A DNA stretch of 64,000 bases from an uncultured Draconibacterium sp. Lineage in GTDB: Bacteria; Bacteroidota; Bacteroidia; Bacteroidales; Prolixibacteraceae. How positions within the stretch are numbered: the first letter of the stretch is position 1; the number at the start of each line of letters is the position of its first letter. The translations under genes and the position numbers were made by a program. The notes beneath the pieces are model-generated. The model was not told the DNA's origin. It did no database searches and worked only from the letters and a program-made list of their open reading frames with translations. This document shows positions 1-10,200 of the stretch, one piece after another. The stretch lies in the NCBI RefSeq assembly GCF_963677575.1, contig NZ_OY782038.1:5415001-5479000 (forward strand), given 5' to 3'.

Positions 1-507
1 CAGCACCTCGTTCCACTGTTTAAAACGGTAACGGATATCGTGAAAACCAGGAAGAATATTTACAAGCGGCTCTTTTAAATCGGCTACCAGCGATTGGAAT
101 TTTCCAATTCCTTTACCACCGGCATACGCCAGTTCCGGTGTTTCTGCAGCTTCATAAGCGATGGTGTCTTCTATAAAAAGACAAACTGCCCAAAATTCTT
201 CTTCGTCATCAAGAAAATACAGTTCTTCATCCTTGGCGGGAATGACGGTCATTGCCTCCCGCAACGGATCGCCACCGGCATCAACAACTTTCTTTTTAAT
301 GTGCGTGCAAACTTTTTCAATATTTTCCATCATCGCGGGGATGGGAGAGAAGATGTTTTTGTTTTTGCGCTGCAGAATATACCGGGGACCACTGTTTTTG
401 GTAGTAATAATAAAGGTGTCGTTTATAAAACCTTCGCCCAATGGTTTTACGTTTTCAATTTCGGCTTCGAGCTGAAAGTTTTGTGCAATGCTTTTTAGAT
501 CCGTCAT
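1..507 (-). CDS. Sugar-1-kinase-like phosphotransferase (APH fold), 3' end cut by window
   Basis: Reading the minus strand from the ATG at 507-505 gives an open frame that runs off the left edge (169 codons visible). The N-terminus contains GEGFINDTF and YILQRKNKN, followed by a stretch on intermediate filaments of charged residues (DDEEEFWAV). This is the N-lobe pattern of the aminoglycoside phosphotransferase/choline kinase superfamily, and it most resembles N-acetylhexosamine 1-kinase (NahK) types. The catalytic HxDxxxxN loop would lie beyond the window. It sits 72 bp downstream of a sugar nucleotidyltransferase on the same strand, so a kinase plus nucleotidyltransferase pair making NDP-sugars is the likely role. 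The substrate cannot be read from the sequence; N-acetylhexosamine is an inference from family resemblance. Confidence 0.75.
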   Translation of the reverse strand, partial: MTDLKSIAQNFQLEAEIENVKPLGEGFINDTFIITTKNSGPRYILQRKNKNIFSPIPAMMENIEKVCTHIKKKVVDAGGDPLREAMTVIPAKDEELYFLDDEEEFWAVCLFIEDTIAYEAAETPELAYAGGKGIGKFQSLVADLKEPLVNILPGFHDIRYRFKQWNEVL

Positions 508-526
508 ATTTGTATTAATAGGTAAG

Positions 527-552
527 AAGCCGGGAGTTATAATTCCCGACTT
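527..552. other. Intercistronic hairpin
   Basis: AAGCCGGGAG and TTCCCGACTT form an 8-of-10 inverted repeat in the 72-bp gap between the nucleotidyltransferase and the kinase. No clean U-run follows on either strand. An mRNA-processing or stabilising stem is as likely as a terminator. Confidence 0.35.
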
Positions 553-578
553 CCTGTTTTATATATAAGGTATATGTA

Positions 579-1478
579 TTACCAGAGTTTCGCCGGATAC
601 ACACCTTCTTTAATTAAGGCGTTAATTTTATTTACCACAATTGGTTTGTCCTCTTTGTAAGTTACGCCAAACCACGGCGAGTTGGCTTCAAGTACTTTTA
701 CTTCCACCTCTTTGTCTTCGATCATTTCGAAAACTACCGAAGGAATGTACATTTCTGATTTTGGTTTGTCTATCTCAGTTTCAAGGAATTTTACAAATTT
801 GCTTTCCAGTGTCTTGAAAATCGAAGGATGAAAACCCCAGAAATTCATCGACACTCTTTCGTTTCCTGTTAAAGGAGTTTCCGATCCATCTTCCGCAATG
901 GTAACGGCAGCATTTTCTTTTTTGAATATTTTGTGAGTCTCAACAATCTTTATCAGGTTGTTCTTTTCGTTTACCGTGCACATACCCCGCGAAACTGATC
1001 CGTGTTCCGACAACGTGTTTTTAAGTTGGTAACCGATCATCGAAAAAGTTTGTTCCTGCACTGAGTTGTTCAGGAAGTCGGCCATAATCTGGTAGGCTCC
1101 CTCTCCGTAAAAGTCGTCGGCATTTATTGCGCAAAAAGGCTCGTTAATGACGTCTTTGGCAACCAATATTGCATGCGCTGTTCCCCAGGGTTTTTCACGT
1201 CCTTCGGGCAATGAAAAACCTTCAGGCAGGTTATCCAGCTCCTGAAAAACATATTCCACATCGATTTTACCACTTAGTTTTGCTTCAAACTTTTCTTTAA
1301 AAGCATCGGCAAAACTTTCGCGAATTACAAAAACTACTTTGCCAAAACCGGCGCGAATGGCGTCGAAAATTGTGTAGTCGATAATTGCCTCTTCATTTGG
1401 GCCAACAGGTTCAACCTGTTTAAGGCCTCCAAAACGACTTCCCATTCCGGCAGCCAGTATGAGTAAGGTTGGTTTCAT
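579..1478 (-). CDS. Sugar nucleotidyltransferase (NTP-transferase family)
   Basis: This 299-aa protein starts with the nucleotide-binding signature LILAAGMGSRFGGLKQ, typical of glucose-1-phosphate thymidylyl/uridylyltransferase-type Rossmann enzymes. CAINADDFYGEGAYQ holds the metal-binding Asp region in the middle. The family joins a sugar-1-phosphate to NTP with release of pyrophosphate. It precedes the sugar-1-kinase on the same strand, and I infer that the two act in sequence to activate a salvaged sugar. The exact sugar and nucleotide are not determined. Length and termini look complete; the stop is followed by the intercistronic hairpin. Confidence 0.82.
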   Translation of the reverse strand: MKPTLLILAAGMGSRFGGLKQVEPVGPNEEAIIDYTIFDAIRAGFGKVVFVIRESFADAFKEKFEAKLSGKIDVEYVFQELDNLPEGFSLPEGREKPWGTAHAILVAKDVINEPFCAINADDFYGEGAYQIMADFLNNSVQEQTFSMIGYQLKNTLSEHGSVSRGMCTVNEKNNLIKIVETHKIFKKENAAVTIAEDGSETPLTGNERVSMNFWGFHPSIFKTLESKFVKFLETEIDKPKSEMYIPSVVFEMIEDKEVEVKVLEANSPWFGVTYKEDKPIVVNKINALIKEGVYPAKLW

Positions 1479-1539
1479 TATTCTAATTTTTGGTTTTTAA
1501 ATTTCTTTTCTTCGTGCTTCATTCTCCCAACTTCCGACA

Positions 1540-2052
1540 CTATTTGTACCAGCTTGAATACATATGGTAGGCATTTGCAATTCGCTCTACCTCGCCATGT
1601 AACAGTTCTGCACTGATATCTTTTACTTTCCGGGCCGGAATGCCTGCATAAACACTGCCCGATTCAACACGCGTATTTTTGGTAACTACCGAGCCGGCAG
1701 CAATTATCGAATTACTTTCTACAATTGCATTGTCAAGTATAACAGCGTTCATACCAATCATTACATTATCTTTAATGGTACAACCATGAACAATGGCACC
1801 GTGCGCAATAGTTACGTTGTTGCCAATATTGGTAGGGCTTTTTTGGTAGGTAGCGTGTATCGTAGCATTGTCTTGCACGTTGGTGTTATTACCTATTTTA
1901 ATGTAATGCACATCGCCACGAATTACAGCATTGTACCAAATACTACAGTTGTTACCTAGCTCCACGTCGCCTATAAGTGTTGCTGTTTCAGCCAGAAAGC
2001 AATCTTTACCTACTTTCGGCGTTTTATCTTTTAACTCTTTTATAATAGCCAT
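1540..2052 (-). CDS. Gamma-carbonic anhydrase-like hexapeptide-repeat protein
   Basis: This 170-aa protein has a left-handed beta-helix with many [LIV]GxxxxI-type hexapeptide repeats (for example VELGNNCSIWYNAVIRGD and IGNNVTIAHGAIVHGC). The metal-ligand histidines of the YrdA/PaaY/gamma-CA group can be seen in NATIHATY and the IAHGAIVHGC stretch. The C-terminus is a helix (SAELLHGEVERIANAY). The family includes true carbonic anhydrases and many proteins of unknown activity, so activity is uncertain. It lies 62 bp upstream of the nucleotidyltransferase and may be the first gene of a three-gene minus-strand operon. A perfect -7 box lies just upstream of its ATG. Confidence 0.85.
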   Translation of the reverse strand: MAIIKELKDKTPKVGKDCFLAETATLIGDVELGNNCSIWYNAVIRGDVHYIKIGNNTNVQDNATIHATYQKSPTNIGNNVTIAHGAIVHGCTIKDNVMIGMNAVILDNAIVESNSIIAAGSVVTKNTRVESGSVYAGIPARKVKDISAELLHGEVERIANAYHMYSSWYK

Positions 2053-2078
2053 TATCTGAATTGGTTTTAAATTGATTA

Positions 2079-2110
2079 CAAAAATAAGAAAACCAAAAAA
2101 CTATCACAGA
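2079..2110 (-). promoter_or_regulatory. Putative promoter of the gamma-CA/nucleotidyltransferase/kinase genes
   Basis: On the minus strand TATTTTTG (2086-2079) matches the Bacteroidota -7 consensus TAnnTTTG. TCTG lies 20 nt further upstream as a partial -33 box. The ATG at 2052 would have a leader of roughly 20 nt. Confidence 0.5.
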
Positions 2111-2417
2111 AGTCATCGAAATCTTGTTAAATAATGGTTACTTTTGTTTTAAGATATTTTGATCGACCTTGATGAAAACCGGTTCTAAAATTATGATTTA
2201 GTAGTTTTGGAGTCGTTTTTTTTATGAATTATACAGACTTAAAAGAAAATAACTAAAATTTGAAAATTGGGGTTGGGTGAAAATCAACCATTCTTTTTTC
2301 GAAAATGAAATCAAATATTTTTAGAGATGAAACGAGCGGGTATAATTTTTCGAATTACAAAGAGAGATTAAAAGCGAGTTACATCGAATACCGCTAAAAG
2401 CTATAAATTTTAATGAG
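2111..2417 (+). promoter_or_regulatory. Upstream region of korAB with two perfect -7 boxes
   Basis: No gene is seen here. Two perfect plus-strand TAnnTTTG boxes occur, TACTTTTG at 2139-2146 and TAGTTTTG at 2202-2209. Neither has a convincing TTTG at 19-21 nt upstream. Either would give korA an untranslated leader of 200 nt or more. The rest is AT-rich with no clear hairpin or riboswitch-like fold that I can see. Confidence 0.3.
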
Positions 2418-4259
2418 ATGAAAGAAACTAAAGTTATCGAACTGGAAGAAGTTACCATTAGGTTTTCTGGCGATTCCGGCGATGGAATGCAGCTTACCGG
2501 AACTTTGTTTTCCGACACTACAGCGCTTCTTGGGAATGATATTTCTACCTTCCCGGATTATCCGTCCGAAATTCGTGCACCACAGGGAACAGTAGGCGGT
2601 GTATCGGGTTTTCAGGTACAATTTGGGCAAAAACAAGTGAATACCCCGGGGGATAGTGCGAATGTGTTGGTTGCTATGAATCCTGCGGCAATTAAGGCGA
2701 ATGCACGCTTTTTAGAGCCTGGTGGTACCATTATATACGATTCTGATTCGTTTACTGAAAAGAATTTGAAGAAGGCGAATTTTAAAACTGACGATCCATT
2801 TACAGAATGTAACCTTGAGGATTATTTTAAAATCCCGGTTCCAATTTCGAGTCTAACACAAGAAGGCCTGAAGGATTTTGGTTTGGATAACAAAAGTGTG
2901 CTTCGAAGCAAAAACATGTTTGCTTTAGGTTTGGTTTGCTGGATGTTTAATCGCCCGCTGGAGTACGTTGAGGATTTTGTGAAAAATAAATTCAGGAAAA
3001 AGCCGGTTGTTGTTGATTCCAACATTAAAGTGCTGCACGATGGTTATAACTATGGTTTAACTATGCAACATATGACACCAAGTTATCTGGTACATCCTGC
3101 AGAAATTGAAAATGGTACTTACCGAAATATTAATGGTAACCATGCTACTGCATGGGGACTTTTAGCTGCAGCTGAAAAATCGGGATTGGAACTGTTTTTG
3201 GGATCGTACCCAATTACTCCGGCAACCGATATTTTAACCGCATTATCGCAACGAAAAGACCTTGGTGTAAAAACATTCCAGGCCGAGGATGAAATTGCAG
3301 GTATCTGCTCAGCTATCGGGGCTTCGTTTGCCGGCGACCTTGCTGTTACTTCCACTTCCGGTCCGGGGTTGGCACTTAAAGGAGAAGCAATTGGTTTGGC
3401 TGTTATGGCCGAATTGCCGCTGGTTATTGTAAATGTTCAGCGTGGTGGCCCGTCAACAGGTCTGCCAACAAAAACCGAGCAGTCGGATTTAATGCAGGCG
3501 CTTTACGGTCGTAATGGTGAAAGCCCTGTTGTGGTATTGGCAGCCAGCACACCATCCGATTGTTTCCATTATGCTTTTATGGCAGCGAAAATTGCTTTGG
3601 AAAGAATGGTGCCGGTTATTTTGCTTACCGATGGTTTCTTAGGAAACGGTAGCGAGCCATGGAAAATTCCTTCAATGGCCGATATGCCATCTATTACCCC
3701 TCGATTTGCAAAAGACAGCGAAGAATTCCAGGCATATAAACGCGATGCCGCAACCTTGGCACGCGAATGGGCAATTCCGGGAATGGCTGGTTTTGAACAC
3801 AGAATTGGTGGATTAGAGAAGAATATCACAGGAACAGTAAGTCACGATCCGGAAAACCACCAGGTGAATAGCGAGATCAGGGAAGAAAAAGTTCAGCGCG
3901 TAGTTGATATGATTCCTGAACTGGATATTTGTGGCGACGAAGACGGGGGAGATGTTCTTGTTGTGAGCTGGGGAGGTACTTTCGGCCACACAGCAAGCAC
4001 TGTTCGCGAAATGCGTATGGCTGGTAAAAATGTTAGTTTGGCTCATTTCAACTACATTAAACCACTTCCAAAAAATACAAAAGAAGTATTCAGCAAATTC
4101 AAAAAGATTATTGTTTGCGAACTGAACCTTGGACAGTTCGTGGCCTATTTGCGTGATGAGTTGCCTGAGTTCAACTATTACCAGGTCAACAAGGTAAAAG
4201 GTCTGCCATTTACCGTTAGCGAATTAAAAGAAAGTATTACTAAACTTTTGGAGGACTAA
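2418..4259 (+). CDS. korA: 2-oxoacid:ferredoxin oxidoreductase, fused gamma-alpha subunit
   Basis: This 613-aa protein is a fusion. The N-terminal ~190 residues are the gamma domain (IRFSGDSGDGMQLTG), and from about residue 200 the alpha domain carries the pyrimidine-binding region (GSYPITPATDIL, QAEDEIAGICSAIGA, TSTSGPGLALK). The C-terminal part (VLVVSWGGTFGHTASTVREM) is the transketolase-C-like domain. The enzyme oxidatively decarboxylates a 2-oxoacid to acyl-CoA, passing electrons to ferredoxin, or runs in reverse. The beta subunit starts 3 nt after its stop, so the genes are co-transcribed. The length and fused layout match the KorA type of Bacteroidota; 2-oxoglutarate is the likely substrate by family, though pyruvate is not excluded. 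Confidence 0.9.
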   Translation: MKETKVIELEEVTIRFSGDSGDGMQLTGTLFSDTTALLGNDISTFPDYPSEIRAPQGTVGGVSGFQVQFGQKQVNTPGDSANVLVAMNPAAIKANARFLEPGGTIIYDSDSFTEKNLKKANFKTDDPFTECNLEDYFKIPVPISSLTQEGLKDFGLDNKSVLRSKNMFALGLVCWMFNRPLEYVEDFVKNKFRKKPVVVDSNIKVLHDGYNYGLTMQHMTPSYLVHPAEIENGTYRNINGNHATAWGLLAAAEKSGLELFLGSYPITPATDILTALSQRKDLGVKTFQAEDEIAGICSAIGASFAGDLAVTSTSGPGLALKGEAIGLAVMAELPLVIVNVQRGGPSTGLPTKTEQSDLMQALYGRNGESPVVVLAASTPSDCFHYAFMAAKIALERMVPVILLTDGFLGNGSEPWKIPSMADMPSITPRFAKDSEEFQAYKRDAATLAREWAIPGMAGFEHRIGGLEKNITGTVSHDPENHQVNSEIREEKVQRVVDMIPELDICGDEDGGDVLVVSWGGTFGHTASTVREMRMAGKNVSLAHFNYIKPLPKNTKEVFSKFKKIIVCELNLGQFVAYLRDELPEFNYYQVNKVKGLPFTVSELKESITKLLED

Positions 4260-4262
4260 GCA

Positions 4263-5309
4263 ATGACTGATGTAAAATATACGATAAAAGATTTTAAAAG
4301 CGAGAACGAAGTACGTTGGTGTGCGGGCTGTGGCGACTTTGCCATTATTAATGCCGTACAACGTACCATGGCCGGAATGGGAATTCCGAAAGAGAAATTT
4401 GCCGTAATTTCGGGAATTGGTTGTTCATCGCGTTTCCCATATTACATGAATACATTTGGTTTTCACACCATTCACGGTCGTGCAGCGGCAATTGCATCGG
4501 GTGTGAAAGCAGCCAATCCTGATTTGAATGTTTGGGTTATGACTGGCGACGGTGACTCGATGGCCATCGGAGGTAACCACTTTATTCACCTGATTAGAAG
4601 AAATATTGATGTAAATATGGTGGTTTTCAACAACCGTATTTATGGTTTGACCAAAGGACAGTATTCACCAACTTCCGATCGTGGTTTTGTGAGTAAAACA
4701 TCTCCATTCGGAACTGTTGAAGATCCGTTTGTTCCGGGGCAACTTGTTCTTGGAGCTCGTGGTTCATTCTACGCCCGTTCAATCGACGGAAACCTGAAAC
4801 TGAGCCAGTCGGTCTTCGAAAAAGCAGCACAACACAAAGGAACCTCAGTGGTTGAAGTACTTCAGAACTGTGTGATTTTTAACAATGGTATTCATACTGC
4901 TATTACCGATCCGAATCACCGTGCCGACCGTCAGCTTTTGCTTGAACACGGAAAGCCAATGATCTTTGGTGCTGAAAACGAAAAAGGTCTGGTATTCGAA
5001 AATGGCAAACTAAAAGTTGTTAAGATTGGCGAAAACGGCGTTACCGAAGATGATATTCTGGTACACGATGCAATGGAAGTTGATCCAACATTGCATTTGG
5101 CATTAATAAATATGGCTTTGCCTGATTTCCCGGTTGCATTTGGTGTAATTCGTGCAGTACCGGCTCTTGTTTACGATACTGAAATGGAAGCACAAATTAA
5201 GGATGTACAGAAGACGCGTAAAGTAACCTGCGTTGATGAGTTGTTAAACTCTGGAAATACCTGGAAAGTAACCGGAAATCCGAACGGATCAGGTAAAAAA
5301 TGTATCTAG
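4263..5309 (+). CDS. korB: 2-oxoacid:ferredoxin oxidoreductase, beta (TPP) subunit
   Basis: This 348-aa protein has RWCAGCGDF at residues ~18-26 (Cys ligands of the beta subunit), GIGCSSRFPYY, and the thiamine-diphosphate/Mg motif GDGDSMAIGGNH followed by NNRIYGLTKGQ. It pairs with the fused KorA immediately upstream (3-nt gap) to form a two-subunit KorAB enzyme. No separate delta ferredoxin subunit is seen nearby, as is usual for KorAB types. The gene ends 22 nt before a strong terminator. Confidence 0.92.
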   Translation: MTDVKYTIKDFKSENEVRWCAGCGDFAIINAVQRTMAGMGIPKEKFAVISGIGCSSRFPYYMNTFGFHTIHGRAAAIASGVKAANPDLNVWVMTGDGDSMAIGGNHFIHLIRRNIDVNMVVFNNRIYGLTKGQYSPTSDRGFVSKTSPFGTVEDPFVPGQLVLGARGSFYARSIDGNLKLSQSVFEKAAQHKGTSVVEVLQNCVIFNNGIHTAITDPNHRADRQLLLEHGKPMIFGAENEKGLVFENGKLKVVKIGENGVTEDDILVHDAMEVDPTLHLALINMALPDFPVAFGVIRAVPALVYDTEMEAQIKDVQKTRKVTCVDELLNSGNTWKVTGNPNGSGKKCI

Positions 5310-5331
5310 CATTAAAACAACAATAGTGAAA

Positions 5332-5359
5332 GGCTCTGCAATTTGGCAGGGCCTTTTTT
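5332..5359 (+). terminator. Rho-independent terminator after korAB
   Basis: GGCTCTGC and GCAGGGCC form an 8-bp stem (one G-U pair) with a short AT-rich loop, followed by six T. Nearly the same hairpin recurs at 16267-16294. Confidence 0.9.
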
Positions 5360-5434
5360 GTTTATAAAAACTGACACTGTTGATCCTAAGTGTCACATAA
5401 ATTTCTTTAATTTGTGAGACTTTAACGAAAATCG

Positions 5435-6031
5435 ATGTTCGATATTCAAACTAACGTAAACCTAAAAGAAGGGAACCCCACTGCTTTTAAAGATGTGTTC
5501 CGCATGTTATATCCTCGCCTAAGAGGATATTGCAAATTGTTTGTTTCCGACGATAACAAAGTTGAAGACCTTATTCAGGAAACCTTTATTACGCTTTGGG
5601 AAAAGCGCAATTCTATAAAAACCGACCGTTCAATAGAAAGTTACCTTTTTGTAATTCTACGCAATAACTGTCTGAACTTCTTACGCAATGAAAAGCTGGA
5701 AAAGACCACTTCCTCCATTGATGTGGAAGAAGTGAGTGAACTTCAGTATTTGTACCAGATCGATTTATTGGGGAAAGAAGAAAAAAGTCTGGAGGAACAA
5801 CTTGTTGAGTCGTTTCAGGAAGCAGTTGATGAGCTTCCTGAAAAAATGAAACAGGTATTTAAGCTTTGTAAAATTGAAGGCAGAAAGCAAAAAGAAGTAG
5901 CTGACGAAATGGGAATTAGCATAAAAATGGTTGAAAAGCATATTGCTAAAGCCAAAGAACAGATCAGGAAAAAATTAGTTGACCAATACCCGGTACTTAT
6001 TATTATTATAACCATGCTGCTTGAAAAGTAG
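5435..6031 (+). CDS. ECF-type RNA polymerase sigma factor of the PUL
   Basis: This 198-aa protein has a sigma-70 region 2 (FRMLYPRLRGYCKLFV, EDLIQETFITLWEKR) and a region 4 helix-turn-helix (QVFKLCKIEGRKQKEVADEM, KMVEKHIAKAKEQIRKKL). It belongs to the ECF group that Bacteroidota pair with FecR anti-sigma factors and STN-containing SusC transporters. FecR starts 128 bp downstream, and SusC/SusD follow in the same direction, so it most likely drives the glycan locus when SusC signals ligand binding. A weak promoter-like TTAATTTG lies just upstream of the ATG at 5435. Confidence 0.9.
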   Translation: MFDIQTNVNLKEGNPTAFKDVFRMLYPRLRGYCKLFVSDDNKVEDLIQETFITLWEKRNSIKTDRSIESYLFVILRNNCLNFLRNEKLEKTTSSIDVEEVSELQYLYQIDLLGKEEKSLEEQLVESFQEAVDELPEKMKQVFKLCKIEGRKQKEVADEMGISIKMVEKHIAKAKEQIRKKLVDQYPVLIIIITMLLEK

Positions 6032-6159
6032 TTATGCAGAGGTTGTGGAAGCTTGTTGTAAATCAACAGTTCTGTTGGTTTGTAGAAATCGTTAAAAATA
6101 AATTTTAAGAAAACAGGTAGGGTTTTTTCACTTTTTGTGTACTCCTATCAGATTATAAC

Positions 6160-7161
6160 ATGAAAGAGATAATAGAGAAATATTTGGAAGGGCGAGCATC
6201 GGCAAACGAGCAGATGCAATTATTGAAGTGGGTAAGAAAAAAGGAGAATTGCATAATTTTTGATAGTTCTAGGTTAGGTTGGAATAAAAGCCAGCAAAAT
6301 AAACCGCTTCCCGAAGGAAGTGAAAAGAGCTGGCTACATATTCAAGATCAGATGTTACAAGAAAGTTTCAAAAGATGGCAGTATTCTGATAAGGTGAACC
6401 TATTGGTTCGGATTGCCGCCATCTTCTTTTTTGTGCTGAGTTTAGGTGGAGGAGCTTACATTGTTTCATCAACTAAAGAAAAAGACATTTGGTACTCGGA
6501 AATTGAAGCCGAAAATGGTCATATTTCAAAAGTGAAATTGCCCGATGGCTCGATGGTTTGGTTAAACTCAGGATCAAAAATTAGCTACAATAACCTGTTT
6601 GCAGAGAATAACCGCGAGGTGAAATTGGAGGGTGAAGCCTATTTTGATGTTCAAACAAATGACGATCTTTCGTTTGTGGTAAGTAGTGGCGAGATTCAGG
6701 TTAAAGTTCACGGAACAAAATTTAATGTGGAGGCTTACCCCGGATCGGAAAATATCGACATTGTTTTGGAATCGGGAAAAGTTCAACTTTTAAGTCCGGC
6801 AGTAGCCTCATTTCAGTATTTTCTTAGTCCGGGAGAGAGAGCATCGTTTGTAAAATCAAACCATCAACTAAGTATAAGCGAGGTAAATACAATGAAATAT
6901 ACCTCGTGGAAAGACGGTATTCTGAATATTTATAATCAGCCACTTGTAGAGGTGGTGAAAAGGCTAGAGAAAAGATACAACCAGGAATTTGAGTTTGCTG
7001 AAGAGTTAAAGAATTTTCCTTTCACATTCACTATTAAAAACGAACCACTGGACGAAATTATTCAGATTATGGAAAAGATAGCACCAATTAAAACTAAACA
7101 AGAAAAAAATGTAATTGTATTTGAACTAGACGAAGAAAAAGCAAGAGAATTGTCGAGATAA
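6160..7161 (+). CDS. FecR-family anti-sigma factor
   Basis: This 333-aa inner-membrane protein has a cytoplasmic N-terminal ~80 residues that would hold the sigma factor and one TM helix at about residues 83-105 (IAAIFFFVLSLGGGAYIV). A periplasmic FecR domain follows (KVKLPDGSMVWLNSGSKISY, VHGTKFNVEAY), then a C-terminal DUF4974-type domain (FTIKNEPLDEIIQIMEKI). The C-terminal domain is expected to contact the STN domain of the cognate SusC. It sits between the ECF sigma gene and susC, the standard trans-envelope signalling order. Confidence 0.92.
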   Translation: MKEIIEKYLEGRASANEQMQLLKWVRKKENCIIFDSSRLGWNKSQQNKPLPEGSEKSWLHIQDQMLQESFKRWQYSDKVNLLVRIAAIFFFVLSLGGGAYIVSSTKEKDIWYSEIEAENGHISKVKLPDGSMVWLNSGSKISYNNLFAENNREVKLEGEAYFDVQTNDDLSFVVSSGEIQVKVHGTKFNVEAYPGSENIDIVLESGKVQLLSPAVASFQYFLSPGERASFVKSNHQLSISEVNTMKYTSWKDGILNIYNQPLVEVVKRLEKRYNQEFEFAEELKNFPFTFTIKNEPLDEIIQIMEKIAPIKTKQEKNVIVFELDEEKARELSR

Positions 7162-7166
7162 AAAAA

Positions 7167-7220
7167 ACCGAAAGTGCGACAACACTTCCGGTCCTCATTT
7201 ACCATCGGCAAACGGTAAAT
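7167..7220 (+). promoter_or_regulatory. Tandem hairpins between fecR and susC
   Basis: Two stems follow the fecR stop. ACCGAAAGTG pairs with CACTTCCGGT (7167-7192, one mismatch), and ATTTACC pairs with GGTAAAT (7197-7220). The first is a weak terminator at best because no U-run follows. Together they could separate regulator from transporter transcription or stabilise the susC mRNA 5' end. Confidence 0.45.
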
Positions 7221-7249
7221 TAAGTTATAATTTAAATCAATGTAAAACT

Positions 7250-10200
7250 ATGAAAAAAATCCTAATCCAGGGAAGAGGTATGCCTTCCTTTTGGAGTAAA
7301 AGTTTAAAGCTTATGAAACTAACATTTTTGTTTTTACTGGTTGGACTAATGCAAGTTTCTGCAAGTGTTTATAGTCAATCAACCAAACTAACACTAGCTA
7401 TGCACAACAAAAAAGTTGTGGAAGTACTTGACGAGATTGAAAAACAATCGGAATTTCATTTTGCCTATAGTTCTGAACTGATCGATATGAACCGAAAAGT
7501 ATCGGTAGAATTAAACGATCAGCAAATTGATGAAATTTTGGATGTAGTATTTGACGGAACCGATGTTAACTATGTAACTTACGACAGGCATATTATGCTT
7601 TATCCTGCTGAAATGGATAGTGAAAGTGCCGGAAACATAAGCATACGAAGTGAACAACAAAGCATTTCGGGTATTGTATCCGACGGTGGAGGCCAGCCTT
7701 TGCCAGGAGTAACTGTAATTGTTAAAGGAACATCAAATGGTACTGTAACCAATGCGAATGGAGAGTATACAATCGGCGGTGTTTCTGATACTGATGTTTT
7801 ACAGTTTTCTTTTGTGGGTATGAAAACCCAGGAAATGGAGATTGCCGGAAAAGCTGTAATCAATATTACAATGGAGGAAGAAACCATTGGTATTGAAGAA
7901 GTAGTTGCCATTGGTTATGGTACTTTGCGTAAGCAGGATGTAACCGGTTCTATTTCGAAAACCGAAGGTGAGGAGCTGATTAAAGCACAGAGTTTTAGCC
8001 CACTTGATAACTTAAGAGGTAAAGCTTCAGGGGTAAATATTTATTCCAATTCATCGCAGCCAGGTGCTTACCAAAGCCGTGTTGTAATTCGTGGTATGTC
8101 TACAATCAATTCTTCTACCAATCCGTTATATGTTGTTGATGGTGTGGTTATGGAGAATTTTGGTTTAATGAACCCGAACGACATTGAAAGTATTGAAGTA
8201 TTGAAAGATGCTTCTGCAACTGCTATTTATGGTGCTCGTGGTGCAAATGGCGTTATTTTGGTAACCACCAAGCGTGGGAAAACCGGCGGCGAAGGAACTA
8301 CGGTAAGTTACCAGGGATCTGTTGGTGTTAGCACAGTTGCTCGTTTTATGGATGTTCTGAATGCTCAGGAGTGGACTGATGCATTTATGATCGGTCTGGA
8401 AAATGAAAATAACTACATGGGGTATGACTGGTCGCTTGATCGTACGGATTGGTTTACCGACCTGAATTATTTCGATTCACAAGGTAATCCGCTATACGAC
8501 ACCGATTGGCAAAAAGAAGCTACCAGAACAGCTATCTCTCACAATCATCAGTTAAATATTCAGCAGGCCGGTAAAACGTCATCAACAGGTGCTTTCCTGA
8601 ATTATACTGACCAGCAGGGAGTAGTGAATAACACCTACAGCAAAAGGGTAAATGCAAAACTTACTTACGACGGCGAACCTACAAAATGGTTATCAACCGG
8701 CGTAAACTTAATGGTTAACCACTCGTGGGGACGATATACACCGGAAACCGGTGGCGGGCAAGAAGCACGACGTACAATGATTGAGATGTTGCCTTGGTTG
8801 CCGGTTAAAGATGCTGATGGTAATTACACTACTTCGTCAACTTCATCGCTGTCTGATACATTTGGATTCGAGGGTATGTCGAATCCTGCAATGATTTTGG
8901 ATTTGCAGAAACGAATGAACTACAATACTCAAATCTTTGGTAATGCAGCTTTAACATTCCACCTGATGGAAGGATTAGATTTGAAAACACAGTTTGGTAT
9001 CGACAGTCATAACCGAACCTATAAAGGTTACTCATCCATTTTATTGAACAACATTTCAATGCCAAACGGATGGGCTGAGATTGAACACACCAATACTTTC
9101 TACTGGCAGGAAGAAACTTACCTGACTTATAAAAAGGTAGTTGGCGATCATCGTTTGAATGCAATGGCTGGTCTTTCGTGGCAAAAACGTACCTACAACC
9201 GGGATCGTTCACGTACTGAAGGATTCAGTGATGATTTCTACGAATGGTACAATATGGGAGCAGGAACAAATCCTTCGTCTCCGGAATCAGACTATAACGA
9301 TTGGGCAATGAACTCTTACTTTTTAAGAGTGGCTTACACGCTGAAAGATAGATACTCGGCAACTGTTACCGGTCGTTACGATGGTTCTTCTAAGTTTGGA
9401 GAGAACAATAAATACGCGTTTTTTCCATCAGCAGGTTTGGCCTGGAACATGTCGCAGGAAGATTTCCTGAAAGACAGTGGCCTGATCGATCTGCTTAAAG
9501 TACATACCAGCTACGGTATAACTGGTAACTCTGAAATTGGCCCATACAATTCGTTGGCTTCTGTTAGTTCAGGAACATACTTGATCAATGGTTCTCGTTC
9601 GCCTTATTCATACATTAACTCGTTTGCTAACCCTGATTTGAAATGGGAAAAAACAGCGCAATGGGACTTTGGTGTCAACTTAGGTGTATTTGATAATAAA
9701 CTCAATTTCGACGTATCGTACTACTACAAGAAAACAACTGATTTATTGCTGGATACACCGCTTCCAACATCTTCTGGTTTTAGTTCGATCTTCAAAAATA
9801 TTGGATCTGTAAAAAATCAGGGTCTGGATATTATGGTTGATGCTACACCGGTTAGAACTGCCGATTTTACCTGGAATTCTACGTTAAATCTGAATTACAA
9901 CAAAAACGAAATTCTTAGTCTTGGTGACAACGACGAAGATATTGAAATGAACTACTGGGTTGGTGGTTCAGAAAGTATTTTGCGTGTGGGTGAGAATCTG
10001 AGTAGTTTCTATGGTTACAAACGACTTGGAGTTTACACTGAAGAAGATTTCGAAGCCGGTGAAATTGAAAGAGACCAGATTGGCCGTGCAAAACGTACCA
10101 ATGAAAAAGAAATTATTGGTAAAGGTATGCCGGATTGGACGGGTAGTTTTATCAATACTTTCTCGTACAAAAACTTCGACTTAACTGTTGATTTACAATT

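Noticed and set aside
94..498. Plus-strand ORFs at the left edge
   Set aside because: They are shadows of the minus-strand kinase, whose frame gives a clear family match.
7167..7192. Terminator between fecR and susC
   Set aside because: The stem is reasonable but no U-run follows, so it is listed as a regulatory hairpin only.
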